Assembly (NCBI RefSeq): GCF_002335445.1
Contig: NZ_BDME01000002.1
Location: forward strand, 124,001-188,000
Reading direction: 5' to 3'
DNA: 64,000 nt
DNA from: Lebetimonas natsushimae
GTDB taxonomy: Bacteria > Campylobacterota > Campylobacteria > Campylobacterales > Nautiliaceae
A program made the position numbers and the translations under genes. The notes beneath the pieces are model-generated. The model searched no databases. It was not told the DNA's origin and saw nothing but the letters and a program-made list of their open reading frames with translations. Shown piece after piece: positions 1 to 8,137 of the stretch. How positions within the stretch are numbered: position 1 is the stretch's first letter; the number at the start of each line of letters is the position of its first letter.

Positions 1-2051
1 TCAATCCCGAATTTAAAAATAAAAAATTTTATTTAGTTATTGATGTTAAAGATTTTTATCAAATAAAAAGTTTCAACGAACATCTATATGAAAATGCGTT
101 GATTAACCCTTTTAAAATAAAAAAAGCAAAAAAATGGGTTATTATCGCTTCTAATAAAAAAATAATCGCCCCTGGTGATAATAACGGACTCAAGTTTTAT
201 TTTATACATTCCCCAAAACCGTATGTTGGTGCGATAGACGATAATGGAAATCCAATTGAGGAAAATAGTGAAAGTGAAGATGTAATAAAATATTTTGAAA
301 TAATAAATGCCTATAAACATCACAGAGATGTTAGTATGGAAATAGAAAATTTTATACAAAATTATCCGAATTCGGTTTTTTTACCCGATATTTTATTTTT
401 AAAATTACAGATTTTAGATAAAAAAAATGATTCAAGTGATGTTATAAGTCTGGCTAAAATCTGGATTAAAAAATTTGCGTATGATGAAAATTTGCCAAAA
501 GTATTATTATTAATGGCTAAAAATTATTCAAAAATAGGATTTTTGAGTGATGCAGCCTATTTGTATCAAAGAATAATAAATGAATATCCTAAAAGTAAAG
601 AGGCATATTTAGCCATGATATATTTGGCGGATCAGCTCTATACAACAGGTGATGATAAAAAAGCTTTTGAATTTTATAAAAAAGCTCTTTATTCCACAGA
701 TGATATTGATATAGCTTCCCTTGCTGCAAGCAGACTGGCCCAGAGATATATGGACAAAGGAAATATTAAAAAAGCAATAAAATATTATATGAAAATATAT
801 AATGCAAATAAAAAATATTTATTAAAAGACAAATATAAAGCTTACGAGCTGGCTAAAATGCTTGCAAGTCACAATGGATATGAACTGGCTGTAAAAATAG
901 GTGAGGATTTGATAAAAAAATTAAAAAAACTTGATGATTTATATGAACCGCTAGAATACAGTTTGGCAAATTGGTATTATGAAATGCAAAACTATAAAAA
1001 GGCTCTTTATTGGATAGAGAGATATTTAAACGAATTTCCTTACGGGGATTATTCTGATGCGTTGATGGCGCTTAGGGATAAAGTTATTTTTGAAGTACCG
1101 GATCATAATGTAACAAAGCAGCTTCAGGTAATTGATGAAATATTGCAGAAATACAAAGGGACTATTGCATATAAAGCTTTGTATAAAAAAGTGATGTTAC
1201 TTTATAAATTAAAAAAATATGGAGAAATTTTAAAACTTGAAGATAAAATTCGGGAAATTCCGGATAAAATCTTTAAAAATAAAAAAGAGTTTTTAAATAA
1301 AATATATAAAGAATATGCAACTACGCTTTTAAAACAGAAAAAATGTTTTGATGCAATTAATTTGATAAAGTCCAAAAAATTGGTTTTAGATAAAAAATAT
1401 GATGAGGAAATTTATAATTGTGCAATTAAAGTAAAAGCGTATAATATAGCCTCTGTTGTTTGCAATAAATATCTGGATTCCCCGGATGAGAGGCTTTTTA
1501 TAAAATGGATGAAAAGAAAAATAAAGGCTCTTGAAGGACTTAGGGATTATAAAAATTTAATTTTGGCTGTAGATGATTTGTGCAGTGTAATGAAAAAAGG
1601 ATGTTATGAGTATAAATTAAAAAAATTTTTTGCTCTTTGGAAACTTAAAAGATATAAAGAGGCTTTGGCTTTGGCAAAAGAACTTGATAAAGTAAAAGAT
1701 ATCAGAAACACAGATGCTTTTATTAAAATAATTAATTATGCCCTTAAAAACAATAATAATCTTTTGGCTGCCACATATGCTAAAAAAATTATTAATCTGC
1801 AAAACAGATTCAGGGCATATCCTTACTCTCCTTTTGTGGAATTTACTTATGCTAAATTTACTCAAAATAAAAAAGACGCTGTAAAAGTTTTAAAGGATGT
1901 ATTAAACAGGGTAAAAGGTGAAAATAAGGCAAGGGCATATTTTATGCTTGCAAATCTTACAAAAAACAAAAAATATATTGAAAAATGCCTGCAAGTTAAA
2001 GATTCAAAACTCTGGCGAGGGCTCTGCATGGATGCTAAAGACCTCTTTTAA
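1..2051 (+). CDS. TPR-repeat protein, PflA-like (5' partial)
   Basis: The frame is open to the left edge (codons from base 3), so the start lies outside the window. The visible part (about 683 residues) is almost entirely helical TPR/Sel1-like repeats (for example AYLYQRIINEYPKSKEAYLA, AFEFYKKALY), with lysine-rich linkers and no transmembrane segment. Length, repeat content and the C-terminal end (LWRGLCMDAKDLF) recall PflA, the periplasmic TPR scaffold of the epsilonproteobacterial flagellar motor that helps hold the stator ring. That name is from memory of the family. A generic outer-membrane-associated TPR protein is the alternative. It converges on miaA across a hairpin. Confidence 0.55.
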   Translation, partial: NPEFKNKKFYLVIDVKDFYQIKSFNEHLYENALINPFKIKKAKKWVIIASNKKIIAPGDNNGLKFYFIHSPKPYVGAIDDNGNPIEENSESEDVIKYFEIINAYKHHRDVSMEIENFIQNYPNSVFLPDILFLKLQILDKKNDSSDVISLAKIWIKKFAYDENLPKVLLLMAKNYSKIGFLSDAAYLYQRIINEYPKSKEAYLAMIYLADQLYTTGDDKKAFEFYKKALYSTDDIDIASLAASRLAQRYMDKGNIKKAIKYYMKIYNANKKYLLKDKYKAYELAKMLASHNGYELAVKIGEDLIKKLKKLDDLYEPLEYSLANWYYEMQNYKKALYWIERYLNEFPYGDYSDALMALRDKVIFEVPDHNVTKQLQVIDEILQKYKGTIAYKALYKKVMLLYKLKKYGEILKLEDKIREIPDKIFKNKKEFLNKIYKEYATTLLKQKKCFDAINLIKSKKLVLDKKYDEEIYNCAIKVKAYNIASVVCNKYLDSPDERLFIKWMKRKIKALEGLRDYKNLILAVDDLCSVMKKGCYEYKLKKFFALWKLKRYKEALALAKELDKVKDIRNTDAFIKIINYALKNNNNLLAATYAKKIINLQNRFRAYPYSPFVEFTYAKFTQNKKDAVKVLKDVLNRVKGENKARAYFMLANLTKNKKYIEKCLQVKDSKLWRGLCMDAKDLF

Positions 2052-2053
2052 TG

Positions 2054-2099
2054 TAGAATGGATAATTGATAATACGAATAAAAAGAATTATCCGTTCTA
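2054..2099. terminator. Bidirectional hairpin between converging genes (heptad-type repeat)
   Basis: TAGAATGGATAATT (2054-2067) pairs with AATTATCCGTTCTA (2086-2099): 14 positions with one G-U wobble and an 18-base loop. It lies just after the PflA-like stop and overlaps the last codon of miaA, so it probably terminates both transcripts. Its sequence belongs to the AATGNNN island family seen elsewhere in the window. Confidence 0.6.
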
Positions 2100-2957
2100 T
2101 ATTTTACATTTTCTGTTTAGAATAATGTTTTCAAGCTTTTTTAGTGGGGCAGAAATTTTATTTGGAAACTGGGTTTTGTTGAAAATCTGCTGTCTTTTTG
2201 CAAGTCTTGCCGTATTTGTAACAATTTTTTCATAAAGCTCTTCTTTAGAATAAATTCCGTTAAAATAATCAAGCACTTCTTTTACGCCTATGGCTTTAAG
2301 GGCGGGCAGTCTTCTGTCACGGTATTTATGTTCAAGATATGCAACTTCGTCAATAAGCCCTTTTTCCAGCATTTTTTTGGTTCTTAATTTTATTCTCTCT
2401 CTTAAAGTTTGTCTGTCAATTTCTATTTCAAAAATAGGCAGGTTTTCAATTACAGGAACCGGGGGATTTTGTTTAAAATATTCAGTAGGCGACATTTTAG
2501 TTGCAAGATAAATTTCCAATCCTTTTTGAATTCTGTATGTGTCGTTTGGTGAAATTTTTGCTGCATAAACAGGGTCTGTTTTTTGTAAATCTTGAAAACT
2601 TAGTTTTTTAGCTTCTTTTTTTATTTCTTCACTTATAAGGGGCATTTTGGAAATTCCGGAAATCATAGTTTTTAGATAAAAGCTGGTGCCTCCCACAATT
2701 ATTATATTTTTGTGAGGGATTTTTTTGTAAATTTCTATAAATTTCATTACATCAAATTTTTCATTAGGATAAATTTCATTTATTCCGTAATGTTTAACCA
2801 TTTTTAATTCTTCAATGCTCGGCTTTGCAGAAGCTATGTCTATTTCTTTGTAAATGCTTAAACTGTCAAGCGAGAGGATTTCATAATTTAATTTCTTAGC
2901 TAATTTTATCGCCAAATCGCTTTTTCCTGAAGCTGTGGGGCCAATTAAAGCAAACAA
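2097..2957 (-). CDS. miaA: tRNA dimethylallyltransferase MiaA
   Basis: 286 residues, normal to slightly short for the family. It transfers the dimethylallyl group from DMAPP to N6 of A37 in tRNAs reading UNN codons. The N-terminal P-loop is GPTASGKSDLA. The substrate Asp region SLDSLSIYKEIDIASAKPS and the IIIVGGTSFYLK motif are canonical. The start is TTG at 2957, directly before FALIGPTASGKS; no better ATG precedes the P-loop. The last residues (RKCKI) are read from sequence like the AAAATGTAAAAT heptad islands, suggesting a repeat-derived tail. It is divergent from the prenyltransferase. Confidence 0.93.
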   Translation of the reverse strand: MFALIGPTASGKSDLAIKLAKKLNYEILSLDSLSIYKEIDIASAKPSIEELKMVKHYGINEIYPNEKFDVMKFIEIYKKIPHKNIIIVGGTSFYLKTMISGISKMPLISEEIKKEAKKLSFQDLQKTDPVYAAKISPNDTYRIQKGLEIYLATKMSPTEYFKQNPPVPVIENLPIFEIEIDRQTLRERIKLRTKKMLEKGLIDEVAYLEHKYRDRRLPALKAIGVKEVLDYFNGIYSKEELYEKIVTNTARLAKRQQIFNKTQFPNKISAPLKKLENIILNRKCKI

Positions 2958-3008
2958 ATCTGTCCTTTTTTGCTACAATTATACAAAATTATATTTAATG
3001 GAGTTTTA

Positions 3009-3845
3009 ATGCTAAAAAAATATATGGAACTTGTCAAATTTCAGCATACAATTTTCAGTATTCCTTTTATATTGATTGCAATGATAGTGGCGGCTAACGG
3101 TTGGTTTGGCTGGAAACTGCTGATTTTGGGAATAATAGCCGCTGTCAGTGCAAGAAATTTTGCAATGGCTTATAACAGATTTGCGGACAGGGATATTGAT
3201 GCCAAAAATCCGAGAACCGCCAACAGACCTTCTGTTACCGGGGAGGTAAAAGAAAAAGAGATACTGTTATTTATTGTTATAAATGCCTTTGTTTTTGTAG
3301 TTACAGCTTATTTGATAAATTCTTTGGCATTTAAACTTTCAATTCCTATTTTGTTTGTTTTGGCCGGTTATTCTCATTTTAAAAGATTTAGTGAACTTGC
3401 TCATCTTATTTTGGGAATTTCACTGGGACTAGCTCCAATTGCCGGTGCCGTTGCGGTTAGCAGTTCAATTCCATGCTGGAGTGTTTTTTTGGCTCTTGGT
3501 GTTATGTTTTGGGTGGCTGGGTTTGATGTTTTGTATTCTTTGCAGGATATTGAATTTGACAAAAAAGAGCAACTTCATTCCATTCCTGCACTTGTAGGGG
3601 AAAGGGGCGCTCTTTTTATTTCAAAAATGTTTCATATTTTTGCTGTTATTTTCTGGGCTTTATTTGCCGCTTACGCCCATCTTGGTTTTTTTGGATGGGT
3701 TGCCGTAATTATTGGTGCAGCTATGCTTTATTATGAACATGTTTTAGTTAATAAAGATTTCAGGAACATTCCGAAAGCATTTTTTGATGTAAATGGATTT
3801 TTGGGAATTATCTTTTTAATTTTTATAATTTTAGATAAAGTATAA
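3009..3845 (+). CDS. mqnP: UbiA-family prenyltransferase (menaquinone pathway, MqnP type)
   Basis: 278 residues, an integral membrane prenyltransferase with about eight or nine helices. Both Mg-diphosphate motifs are present: NRFADRDIDAKNPRT (residues 57-71 or so) and QDIEFDKKE further on. The ATG at 3009 is chosen over an upstream TTG because GGAG lies at 3000-3003. Campylobacterota make menaquinone by the futalosine route, where this UbiA homologue attaches the polyprenyl tail to the naphthoate or its precursor. That role is family knowledge; 4-hydroxybenzoate polyprenyltransferase is the label it would otherwise receive. Confidence 0.85.
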   Translation: MLKKYMELVKFQHTIFSIPFILIAMIVAANGWFGWKLLILGIIAAVSARNFAMAYNRFADRDIDAKNPRTANRPSVTGEVKEKEILLFIVINAFVFVVTAYLINSLAFKLSIPILFVLAGYSHFKRFSELAHLILGISLGLAPIAGAVAVSSSIPCWSVFLALGVMFWVAGFDVLYSLQDIEFDKKEQLHSIPALVGERGALFISKMFHIFAVIFWALFAAYAHLGFFGWVAVIIGAAMLYYEHVLVNKDFRNIPKAFFDVNGFLGIIFLIFIILDKV

Positions 3846-3863
3846 AAAGACAGGAAATGAATA

Positions 3864-4382
3864 ATGGCAGATAATATCAGATTGATTCCGGCTATAATAG
3901 AATTTGAATTTGATGAATATGATGAAAAAAAACAAAAAGAGTTTGATACTCTTGGAAGTGAAACTGAAGATCCTATAGGACAGTATATAAAACTTGCAAA
4001 AGCAAGGGGAGAGACAAAAGATACAGATCCGGTTTTGCTTGAACTTTTGATAGCTCTTCATAGAAAAATAGATGAATTGACGGCAATTATCAAGAATGAA
4101 GAAAAAAATTATATACCTTTGAAATATAAAACAAATATTGTGGAGATAGGATTTGAATATTTTAAAATTGAAGATGATTTATTGGAAGAAAATAAAAAAT
4201 ATTACGGAAGAATGAAACTTCCTGTTTTTCCTCCAAGAATTGTACCTGTAATCTTTACCGGAATCAGTAAAAATATAGCAAAAATAGAATTTATGCACGA
4301 GCGTGATGAAAAGGATTACAATGCTTACATAATGGCCAGGGAAAGGGCGATTATAAGACAGATGAAGGCTGAAAATGGATAA
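3864..4382 (+). CDS. Conserved hypothetical protein, possible PilZ-like domain
   Basis: 172 residues, soluble and acidic at the N terminus. Residues 55-80 form an amphipathic helix (PVLLELLIALHRKIDELTAI). This is followed by a predicted beta-rich part with the pattern YFKIEDDLLEENKKYYGRMKLP and a C-terminal helix. The layout resembles proteins with a divergent PilZ (c-di-GMP effector) barrel, but the RxxxR and DxSxxG signatures are not obvious, so this is a weak inference. It overlaps the next gene by 8 bases, so the two are translationally coupled. Confidence 0.5.
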   Translation: MADNIRLIPAIIEFEFDEYDEKKQKEFDTLGSETEDPIGQYIKLAKARGETKDTDPVLLELLIALHRKIDELTAIIKNEEKNYIPLKYKTNIVEIGFEYFKIEDDLLEENKKYYGRMKLPVFPPRIVPVIFTGISKNIAKIEFMHERDEKDYNAYIMARERAIIRQMKAENG

Positions 4383-4842
4383 ATTGACTTTAATAATGTT
4401 TATAGGTCTTAGCGGATTTATGCTTTTTTTGTTTTTTTATATTATAAACAGGGATAAAATTACTGAAAATAAACTGGCCGGACTTGAGCTTAGTTTAGAA
4501 GAAATTAATCAGGAAATTTATAAATTAAAAAAAGAGGTTAAAAATTTAAAACAAAACAGTGGTTTAGAAGAAATTGAACCAATAATAGAGGAAGTCGTCG
4601 ATTCCATAAAAAAAGTGGAAAAAAAATATTTTATAAAATTGAATGAAATAGAAGAAAAAATAAATATTTTAGAAAATAACAGCAAGAAAAAAATATTTGA
4701 TTTTTCCAATATAAATACACAAGATGAGGAAAGAATAAAAAATCTATATAAAAATGGTTATTCCATTGAAGAAATAAGCAGGGAACTTAGAATTCCGGCG
4801 GGTGAGATAGAATTAGTACTTAAATTTTCAAATTTAAGTTGA
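4375..4842 (+). CDS. Membrane-anchored coiled-coil protein with C-terminal HTH-like motif
   Basis: 155 residues. One N-terminal transmembrane helix (residues 5-24, LTLIMFIGLSGFMLFLFFYI) is followed by a charged coiled coil (residues 30-110). A short C-terminal helical motif (DEERIKNLYKNGYSIEEISR) looks like the helix-turn-helix end of DUF2802/DUF6115-type proteins, often encoded near flagellar or chemotaxis genes in other bacteria. Function is unknown. It is co-transcribed with the preceding PilZ-like gene and ends directly at a hairpin. Confidence 0.6.
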   Translation: MDKLTLIMFIGLSGFMLFLFFYIINRDKITENKLAGLELSLEEINQEIYKLKKEVKNLKQNSGLEEIEPIIEEVVDSIKKVEKKYFIKLNEIEEKINILENNSKKKIFDFSNINTQDEERIKNLYKNGYSIEEISRELRIPAGEIELVLKFSNLS

Positions 4843-4845
4843 TTT

Positions 4846-4878
4846 AACCTTAAAAAAAACTTAAATTAAGGTTTTTTT
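4846..4878 (+). terminator. Hairpin plus T-tract downstream of the coiled-coil gene
   Basis: AACCTTAA (4846-4853) pairs with TTAAGGTT (4866-4873), followed by a run of T to 4878. The same block is also the upstream half of the rplM promoter element, so it may serve two functions. Confidence 0.5.
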
Positions 4879-4897
4879 AAGGTTTGTAGTTTAAAAT
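4849..4897 (+). promoter_or_regulatory. rplM-rpsI promoter block
   Basis: An A8-tract box (CTTAAAAAAAACTTAA from 4849) is followed by TTAAGGTT, TTTAAG (4876-4881) and the -10 hexamer TAAAAT (4892-4897). The rplU promoter at 7207-7255 carries the same three elements at the same spacing (43 bases from the first C to the -10; 16 from TTTAAG to the -10). Lack of a clear -35 with upstream AT tracts is typical of epsilonproteobacterial sigma-70 promoters. Confidence 0.65.
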
Positions 4898-4929
4898 TCT
4901 ACACCAAAAAATTCACAAAAGGTGTGATA

Positions 4930-5352
4930 ATGAAATTTACAAAATCAATTAGAGAAGAAGATGTTAAGAGAGATTGGATATTAATAGATGCTAAAGATAA
5001 AATTTTTGGTAGGGTAATAACTGAAATAGCTACATATTTAAGAGGTAAACATAAACCTTATTATACACCTCATGTAGATTGCGGAGATTACGTAGTGGTA
5101 ATTAATGCAGATAAAGTTAGATTTTCTACTAATAAAAAATTAGGTGACAAATATTACAAACATACAGGGTATTTTGGAAGTGTAAAAGAAGAAACTGTTG
5201 AAAAACTTCTAAAAAACAATCCTGAAAAATTATTTAAATTGGCAACAAGAGGTATGCTTCCAAAAACAAAACTTGGAAGAAAAATGCTTAAAAAATTAAA
5301 AGTTTATGCAGGTGAAAATCATCCTCATACAGCTCAAGTAAAGGGTAACTAA
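4930..5352 (+). CDS. rplM: 50S ribosomal protein L13
   Basis: 140 residues, the usual length. Family motifs include [35 protein letters not shown] and [23 protein letters not shown] at 4930 is preferred to GTG at 4924 because AAAGG lies at 4918-4922. It overlaps rpsI by one base (TAATG), the universal rplM-rpsI pair. A small hairpin TCACA/TGTGA (4913-4917/4923-4927) puts the Shine-Dalgarno bases in its loop, so L13 translation could be controlled there. Confidence 0.97.
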   Translation: MKFTKSIREEDVKRDWILIDAKDKIFGRVITEIATYLRGKHKPYYTPHVDCGDYVVVINADKVRFSTNKKLGDKYYKHTGYFGSVKEETVEKLLKNNPEKLFKLATRGMLPKTKLGRKMLKKLKVYAGENHPHTAQVKGN

Positions 5353-5750
5353 TGAAAATGCACGGTAAAATTTATGCAACAGGAAAAAGAAAAGAAGCAG
5401 TGGCTAAAGTTTGGTTGAAAGCGGGAAGCGGAAACATTGTGATTAACGGTAAACCTTTGGATGAGTTTTTAGGCGGGAGAGAAGCTCTTAAACTTAGGGT
5501 AAAATGGCCGTTAATGCTTACAAAACAGGAAACTTCTGTTGATATTGAAGTAAAAGTTTTTGGCGGTGGTTTTGCAGCTCAGGCTGATGCGGTAAAACAC
5601 GGTATTTCTAAAGCTTTAGTGGAATATGCTCCAGAATTTAGAGCTATTTTAAAACCGGCAGGACTTTTAACAAGGGATGCAAGAGAAGTAGAGAGAAAAA
5701 AATACGGGAAAAAGAAAGCAAGAAAATCTCCACAATTCTCAAAAAGATAA
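5352..5750 (+). CDS. rpsI: 30S ribosomal protein S9
   Basis: 132 residues with the S9 signatures [33 protein letters not shown] and the C-terminal SPQFSKR tail that reaches the P-site tRNA. The start ATG overlaps the rplM stop, with AAGGG six bases upstream, so translation is coupled. No GC-rich terminator follows; a T-rich stretch (5752-5775) may serve. Confidence 0.97.
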   Translation: MKMHGKIYATGKRKEAVAKVWLKAGSGNIVINGKPLDEFLGGREALKLRVKWPLMLTKQETSVDIEVKVFGGGFAAQADAVKHGISKALVEYAPEFRAILKPAGLLTRDAREVERKKYGKKKARKSPQFSKR

Positions 5751-5784
5751 GTTTTTTCTTTTTCTTTTCTTCTTCTAATAAATA

Positions 5785-5795
5785 GTGACAGACAC
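5785..5795. repeat. Extragenic palindrome, AGTGTCAGACACT family
   Basis: GTGACAGACAC, a one-mismatch member of the recurrent short palindrome also present near 28640, 40346, 55755 and 57180. It lies between rpsI and the patatin gene, beside a heptad island. Confidence 0.45.
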
Positions 5796-5806
5796 ATAAT
5801 TAATTA

Positions 5807-5922
5807 AAAATTGATAATGGAAAATGTAAAATATTAATATATAATATCATTTATAAGAAATGTAAAATAAATTTAATAAATTAAAAATTTTTCATTCTTA
5901 ATTTTTCATTTTACATTATTTT
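5807..5922. repeat. AATGNNN heptad island in inverted orientation
   Basis: The left arm begins at 5811 with TTGATAATGGAAAATGTAAA. The right arm near 5890-5922 contains TTTTTCATTTTACATTAT, the reverse complement type. The arms could form a long imperfect hairpin between rpsI and the patatin gene. The interior is nearly all A/T and shows no other feature. Confidence 0.55.
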
Positions 5923-5933
5923 AAAGGGGTGTT

Positions 5934-6782
5934 ATGAAAATATCTTTGGTTTTAAGCGGCGGGGGTGCCAGGGGTTATACACATATAGGTGTTATCAAGG
6001 AATTAAAAAAAGAGGGGTTTAAAATAATTTCAATAGCAGGTACTTCTATGGGTGCTTTAATAGGAGCACTTGAAGCGTGCGGTAAGCTCGAAATATATGA
6101 AAACTGGGTTACAAATCTTGATGTAATGGATATGCTGCAATTTTTAAATAATCCTTTTTCTAAAAACGGGTGGCTTAACAGTGATAAAATATTTAATAAA
6201 ATAAAAGAATTGGTAGGAGATTATAAAATAGAAGATTTACCTATTAAATTTACAGCGGTTGCAACTGATCTAAATAAGAAAAAAGAAGTTTGGTTTCAAA
6301 AAGGCCCTTTGTGGGATGCTGTAAAAGCTTCCGCTTCAATTCCTGGTATTTTTTCTCCCGTAAAATTGAATAATATGTTATTGGTTGACGGAGGAGTGCT
6401 TAATCTAATGCCGGTGGCACCTGTTATGAGTGACATGAGTGATTTAATTATAGCAGTTAATTTATATGGTAGTGATAAAGATATAAAAATAAAACTTTCT
6501 AAAGAAGTTAAAAAAAAGCAGAATTTAATGGAAAATATATGGAGTAAAATTTTTAAAGAAAAACAAGACCCGGTCAATCAGTCAATTGATTTGATGATGG
6601 ATACTATTTTTAGATACAGAAGAGCGGAATATACTCCTGATATAGAAATAGAAATACCGGAAACTATTGCTAAATGGTATGAATTCCACAGAGCTATAGA
6701 ACTGATTAAAATAGGAGAGGAATTTGCTAAAGAAGCTATAAAAAATGCTAAAAACAAAGGAATAATAACATTGAAAAATTGA
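5934..6782 (+). CDS. Patatin-like phospholipase (RssA/NTE family)
   Basis: 282 residues. The oxyanion-hole motif GGGARG is at residues 9-14, the nucleophile serine is in GTSMG (about residue 40), and the catalytic aspartate is in DGG (about residue 150), so the Ser-Asp dyad is complete. A basic C-terminal helical region follows. There is no signal peptide, so it is probably a cytoplasmic or membrane-associated lipid acyl hydrolase; the substrate cannot be told. ATG at 5934 follows AAAGGGG. Its stop is followed by another short heptad island. Confidence 0.85.
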   Translation: MKISLVLSGGGARGYTHIGVIKELKKEGFKIISIAGTSMGALIGALEACGKLEIYENWVTNLDVMDMLQFLNNPFSKNGWLNSDKIFNKIKELVGDYKIEDLPIKFTAVATDLNKKKEVWFQKGPLWDAVKASASIPGIFSPVKLNNMLLVDGGVLNLMPVAPVMSDMSDLIIAVNLYGSDKDIKIKLSKEVKKKQNLMENIWSKIFKEKQDPVNQSIDLMMDTIFRYRRAEYTPDIEIEIPETIAKWYEFHRAIELIKIGEEFAKEAIKNAKNKGIITLKN

Positions 6783-6812
6783 TAATGGAAAAAGTAAAAT
6801 TAATGATATAAT
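6778..6812 (+). promoter_or_regulatory. ridA promoter next to a heptad island
   Basis: A short island (TTGATAATGGAAAAAGTAAA from 6779) runs into a -10 hexamer TATAAT at 6807-6812. This is 20 bases upstream of the ridA GTG, leaving space for AAGGAG at 6821-6826. Confidence 0.5.
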
Positions 6813-6831
6813 TCCAAAAAAAGGAGAGAAA

Positions 6832-7203
6832 GTGGAAAAAATTCATACATCAAACGCTCCGGAAGCAATAGGACCTTATTCTCAGGCTATTAAAGTCGGA
6901 AACATGGTATTTACTTCAGGTCAGATTGCATTAACTCCAAATGGAGAATTTTTAGATAGTGATATTAAAACCCAGACAAAACAGGTTTGTGAGAATTTAA
7001 AAGCGGTTCTTGAAGCATCTGGGGCTAAAATAGAAAATGTGGTAAAAACAACCATATTTTTAAGTGACATTAATGATTTTGCTGCAGTAAACGAAGTGTA
7101 CGGTGAATATTTTTCACATAAGCCGGCAAGAAGCACAGTTGCAGTAAAAGAATTGCCAAAAGCTGCCAAAGTAGAAATAGAATGTGTTGCAATTATAGAA
7201 TAA
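6832..7203 (+). CDS. ridA: RidA family reactive enamine/imine deaminase
   Basis: 123 residues, the standard length. It matches RidA throughout ([18 protein letters not shown] at the N terminus, [34 protein letters not shown]). The Arg of the PARS motif that binds the substrate carboxylate and the C-terminal Glu of VEIECVAI are present. It hydrolyses 2-aminoacrylate and related enamines released by PLP enzymes. The start is GTG after AAGGAG. It has its own -10 box and is probably monocistronic. Confidence 0.93.
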   Translation: MEKIHTSNAPEAIGPYSQAIKVGNMVFTSGQIALTPNGEFLDSDIKTQTKQVCENLKAVLEASGAKIENVVKTTIFLSDINDFAAVNEVYGEYFSHKPARSTVAVKELPKAAKVEIECVAIIE

Positions 7204-7206
7204 ATT

Positions 7207-7255
7207 CTTAAAAAAAACTTAATTTAAGGTTAGTTTAAGAAAAAATGTGTAATAT
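7207..7255 (+). promoter_or_regulatory. rplU-rpmA promoter block
   Basis: CTTAAAAAAAACTTAA starts at 7207, TTTAAG is at 7234-7239 and the -10 TAATAT is at 7250-7255. This matches the rplM promoter at 4849-4897 in order and spacing. The predicted leader to the rplU ATG is only about 23 bases. Confidence 0.65.
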
Positions 7256-7284
7256 TTCACACTAAAAAACCAAAAAGGATAAAT

Positions 7285-7593
7285 ATGTACGCGGTTATTA
7301 AACACGGCGGTAAGCAATATAAAGTAAAAGTAGGTGACGTACTTGAACTTGATAGAATTGAAGCAGAGCCTAAAACTGATATTGAGATTAATGAAGTTTT
7401 ATTAGTAAAAGCTGATGATACAAAAATTGGTACTCCATTAGTTGAGGGTGCTAAAGTTGTTGCAGAAGTTATTAATCATGCAAGAGGAAAAAAAGTAATA
7501 ATTTTCAAAAAAAGAAGAAGAAAAGATTCTAAGAAAAAAAGAGGTTTTAGAAGAGATTTTACAAGAGTTAAAATTAAAGAAATCGTAGCTTAA
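7285..7593 (+). CDS. rplU: 50S ribosomal protein L21
   Basis: 102 residues. The start [18 protein letters not shown], the internal [20 protein letters not shown] and the [14 protein letters not shown] end are canonical for L21, a 23S rRNA-binding protein of the large subunit. AAAAGG precedes the ATG. It leads the rplU-rpmA pair. Confidence 0.97.
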   Translation: MYAVIKHGGKQYKVKVGDVLELDRIEAEPKTDIEINEVLLVKADDTKIGTPLVEGAKVVAEVINHARGKKVIIFKKRRRKDSKKKRGFRRDFTRVKIKEIVA

Positions 7594-7610
7594 TAATTTA
7601 AGGAGATATA

Positions 7611-7868
7611 ATGGCACACAAGAAAGGTCAAGGGTCTACTCAGAATAACAGAGATTCTGCTGGTAGAAGATTAGGCGTTAAAAAATTTGGTGGAGAATTC
7701 GTAAGAGCTGGTAATATTATTATCAGACAAAGAGGAACAAAAGTTCATCCTGGTAATAATGTTGGTATGGGAAAAGACCATACTATTTTTGCTTTAATTG
7801 ACGGTTATGTAAAATTTGAAATTAAAGACAAAAACAGAAAAAAAGTTTCAGTTTATCCTGCAAAATAA
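7611..7868 (+). CDS. rpmA: 50S ribosomal protein L27
   Basis: 85 residues with [20 protein letters not shown] at the N terminus and the [15 protein letters not shown] core. The mature N terminus starts directly at AHKKG, without the cleavable extension found in Firmicutes L27. AAGGAG lies seven bases before the ATG. It ends at an intrinsic terminator. Confidence 0.97.
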   Translation: MAHKKGQGSTQNNRDSAGRRLGVKKFGGEFVRAGNIIIRQRGTKVHPGNNVGMGKDHTIFALIDGYVKFEIKDKNRKKVSVYPAK

Positions 7869-7884
7869 GGCTTTTGCCTTTTTC
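7867..7884 (+). terminator. Intrinsic terminator after rpmA
   Basis: AAGGC (7867-7871), TTTT loop, GCCTT (7876-7880), then T-rich sequence. The hairpin includes the last A residues of the rpmA stop codon. The gap that follows to obgE (7885-8137) is AT-rich. It holds a direct repeat ATAACGCAAA at 7938 and 7951 and the obgE -10 box TATAAT at 8112-8117. Confidence 0.8.
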
Positions 7885-8137
7885 TTCATTTTAATACTTA
7901 TTCTGGTTTAAGCTCAAATACTGGCAGATAAATTAAAATAACGCAAAAAAATAACGCAAATTTGGAAAATAATATTAAAATTATATTTAATTCTCCAGTT
8001 GTTTATATTTGTAATTTATGACTTTTTCTTAATGTAAAAAAATTATATTTTTACTTAGTTTTTTCAGTCAGTACCTTAAATTTAAATATCTATTTTCTAT
8101 TAAATAATTGATATAATTTCTATAAAAAAGGATTAAT

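Noticed and set aside
7938-7960. Direct repeat ATAACGCAAA as a CRISPR or iteron
   Set aside because: Only two copies with a 3-base spacer; no array and no origin-type genes nearby.
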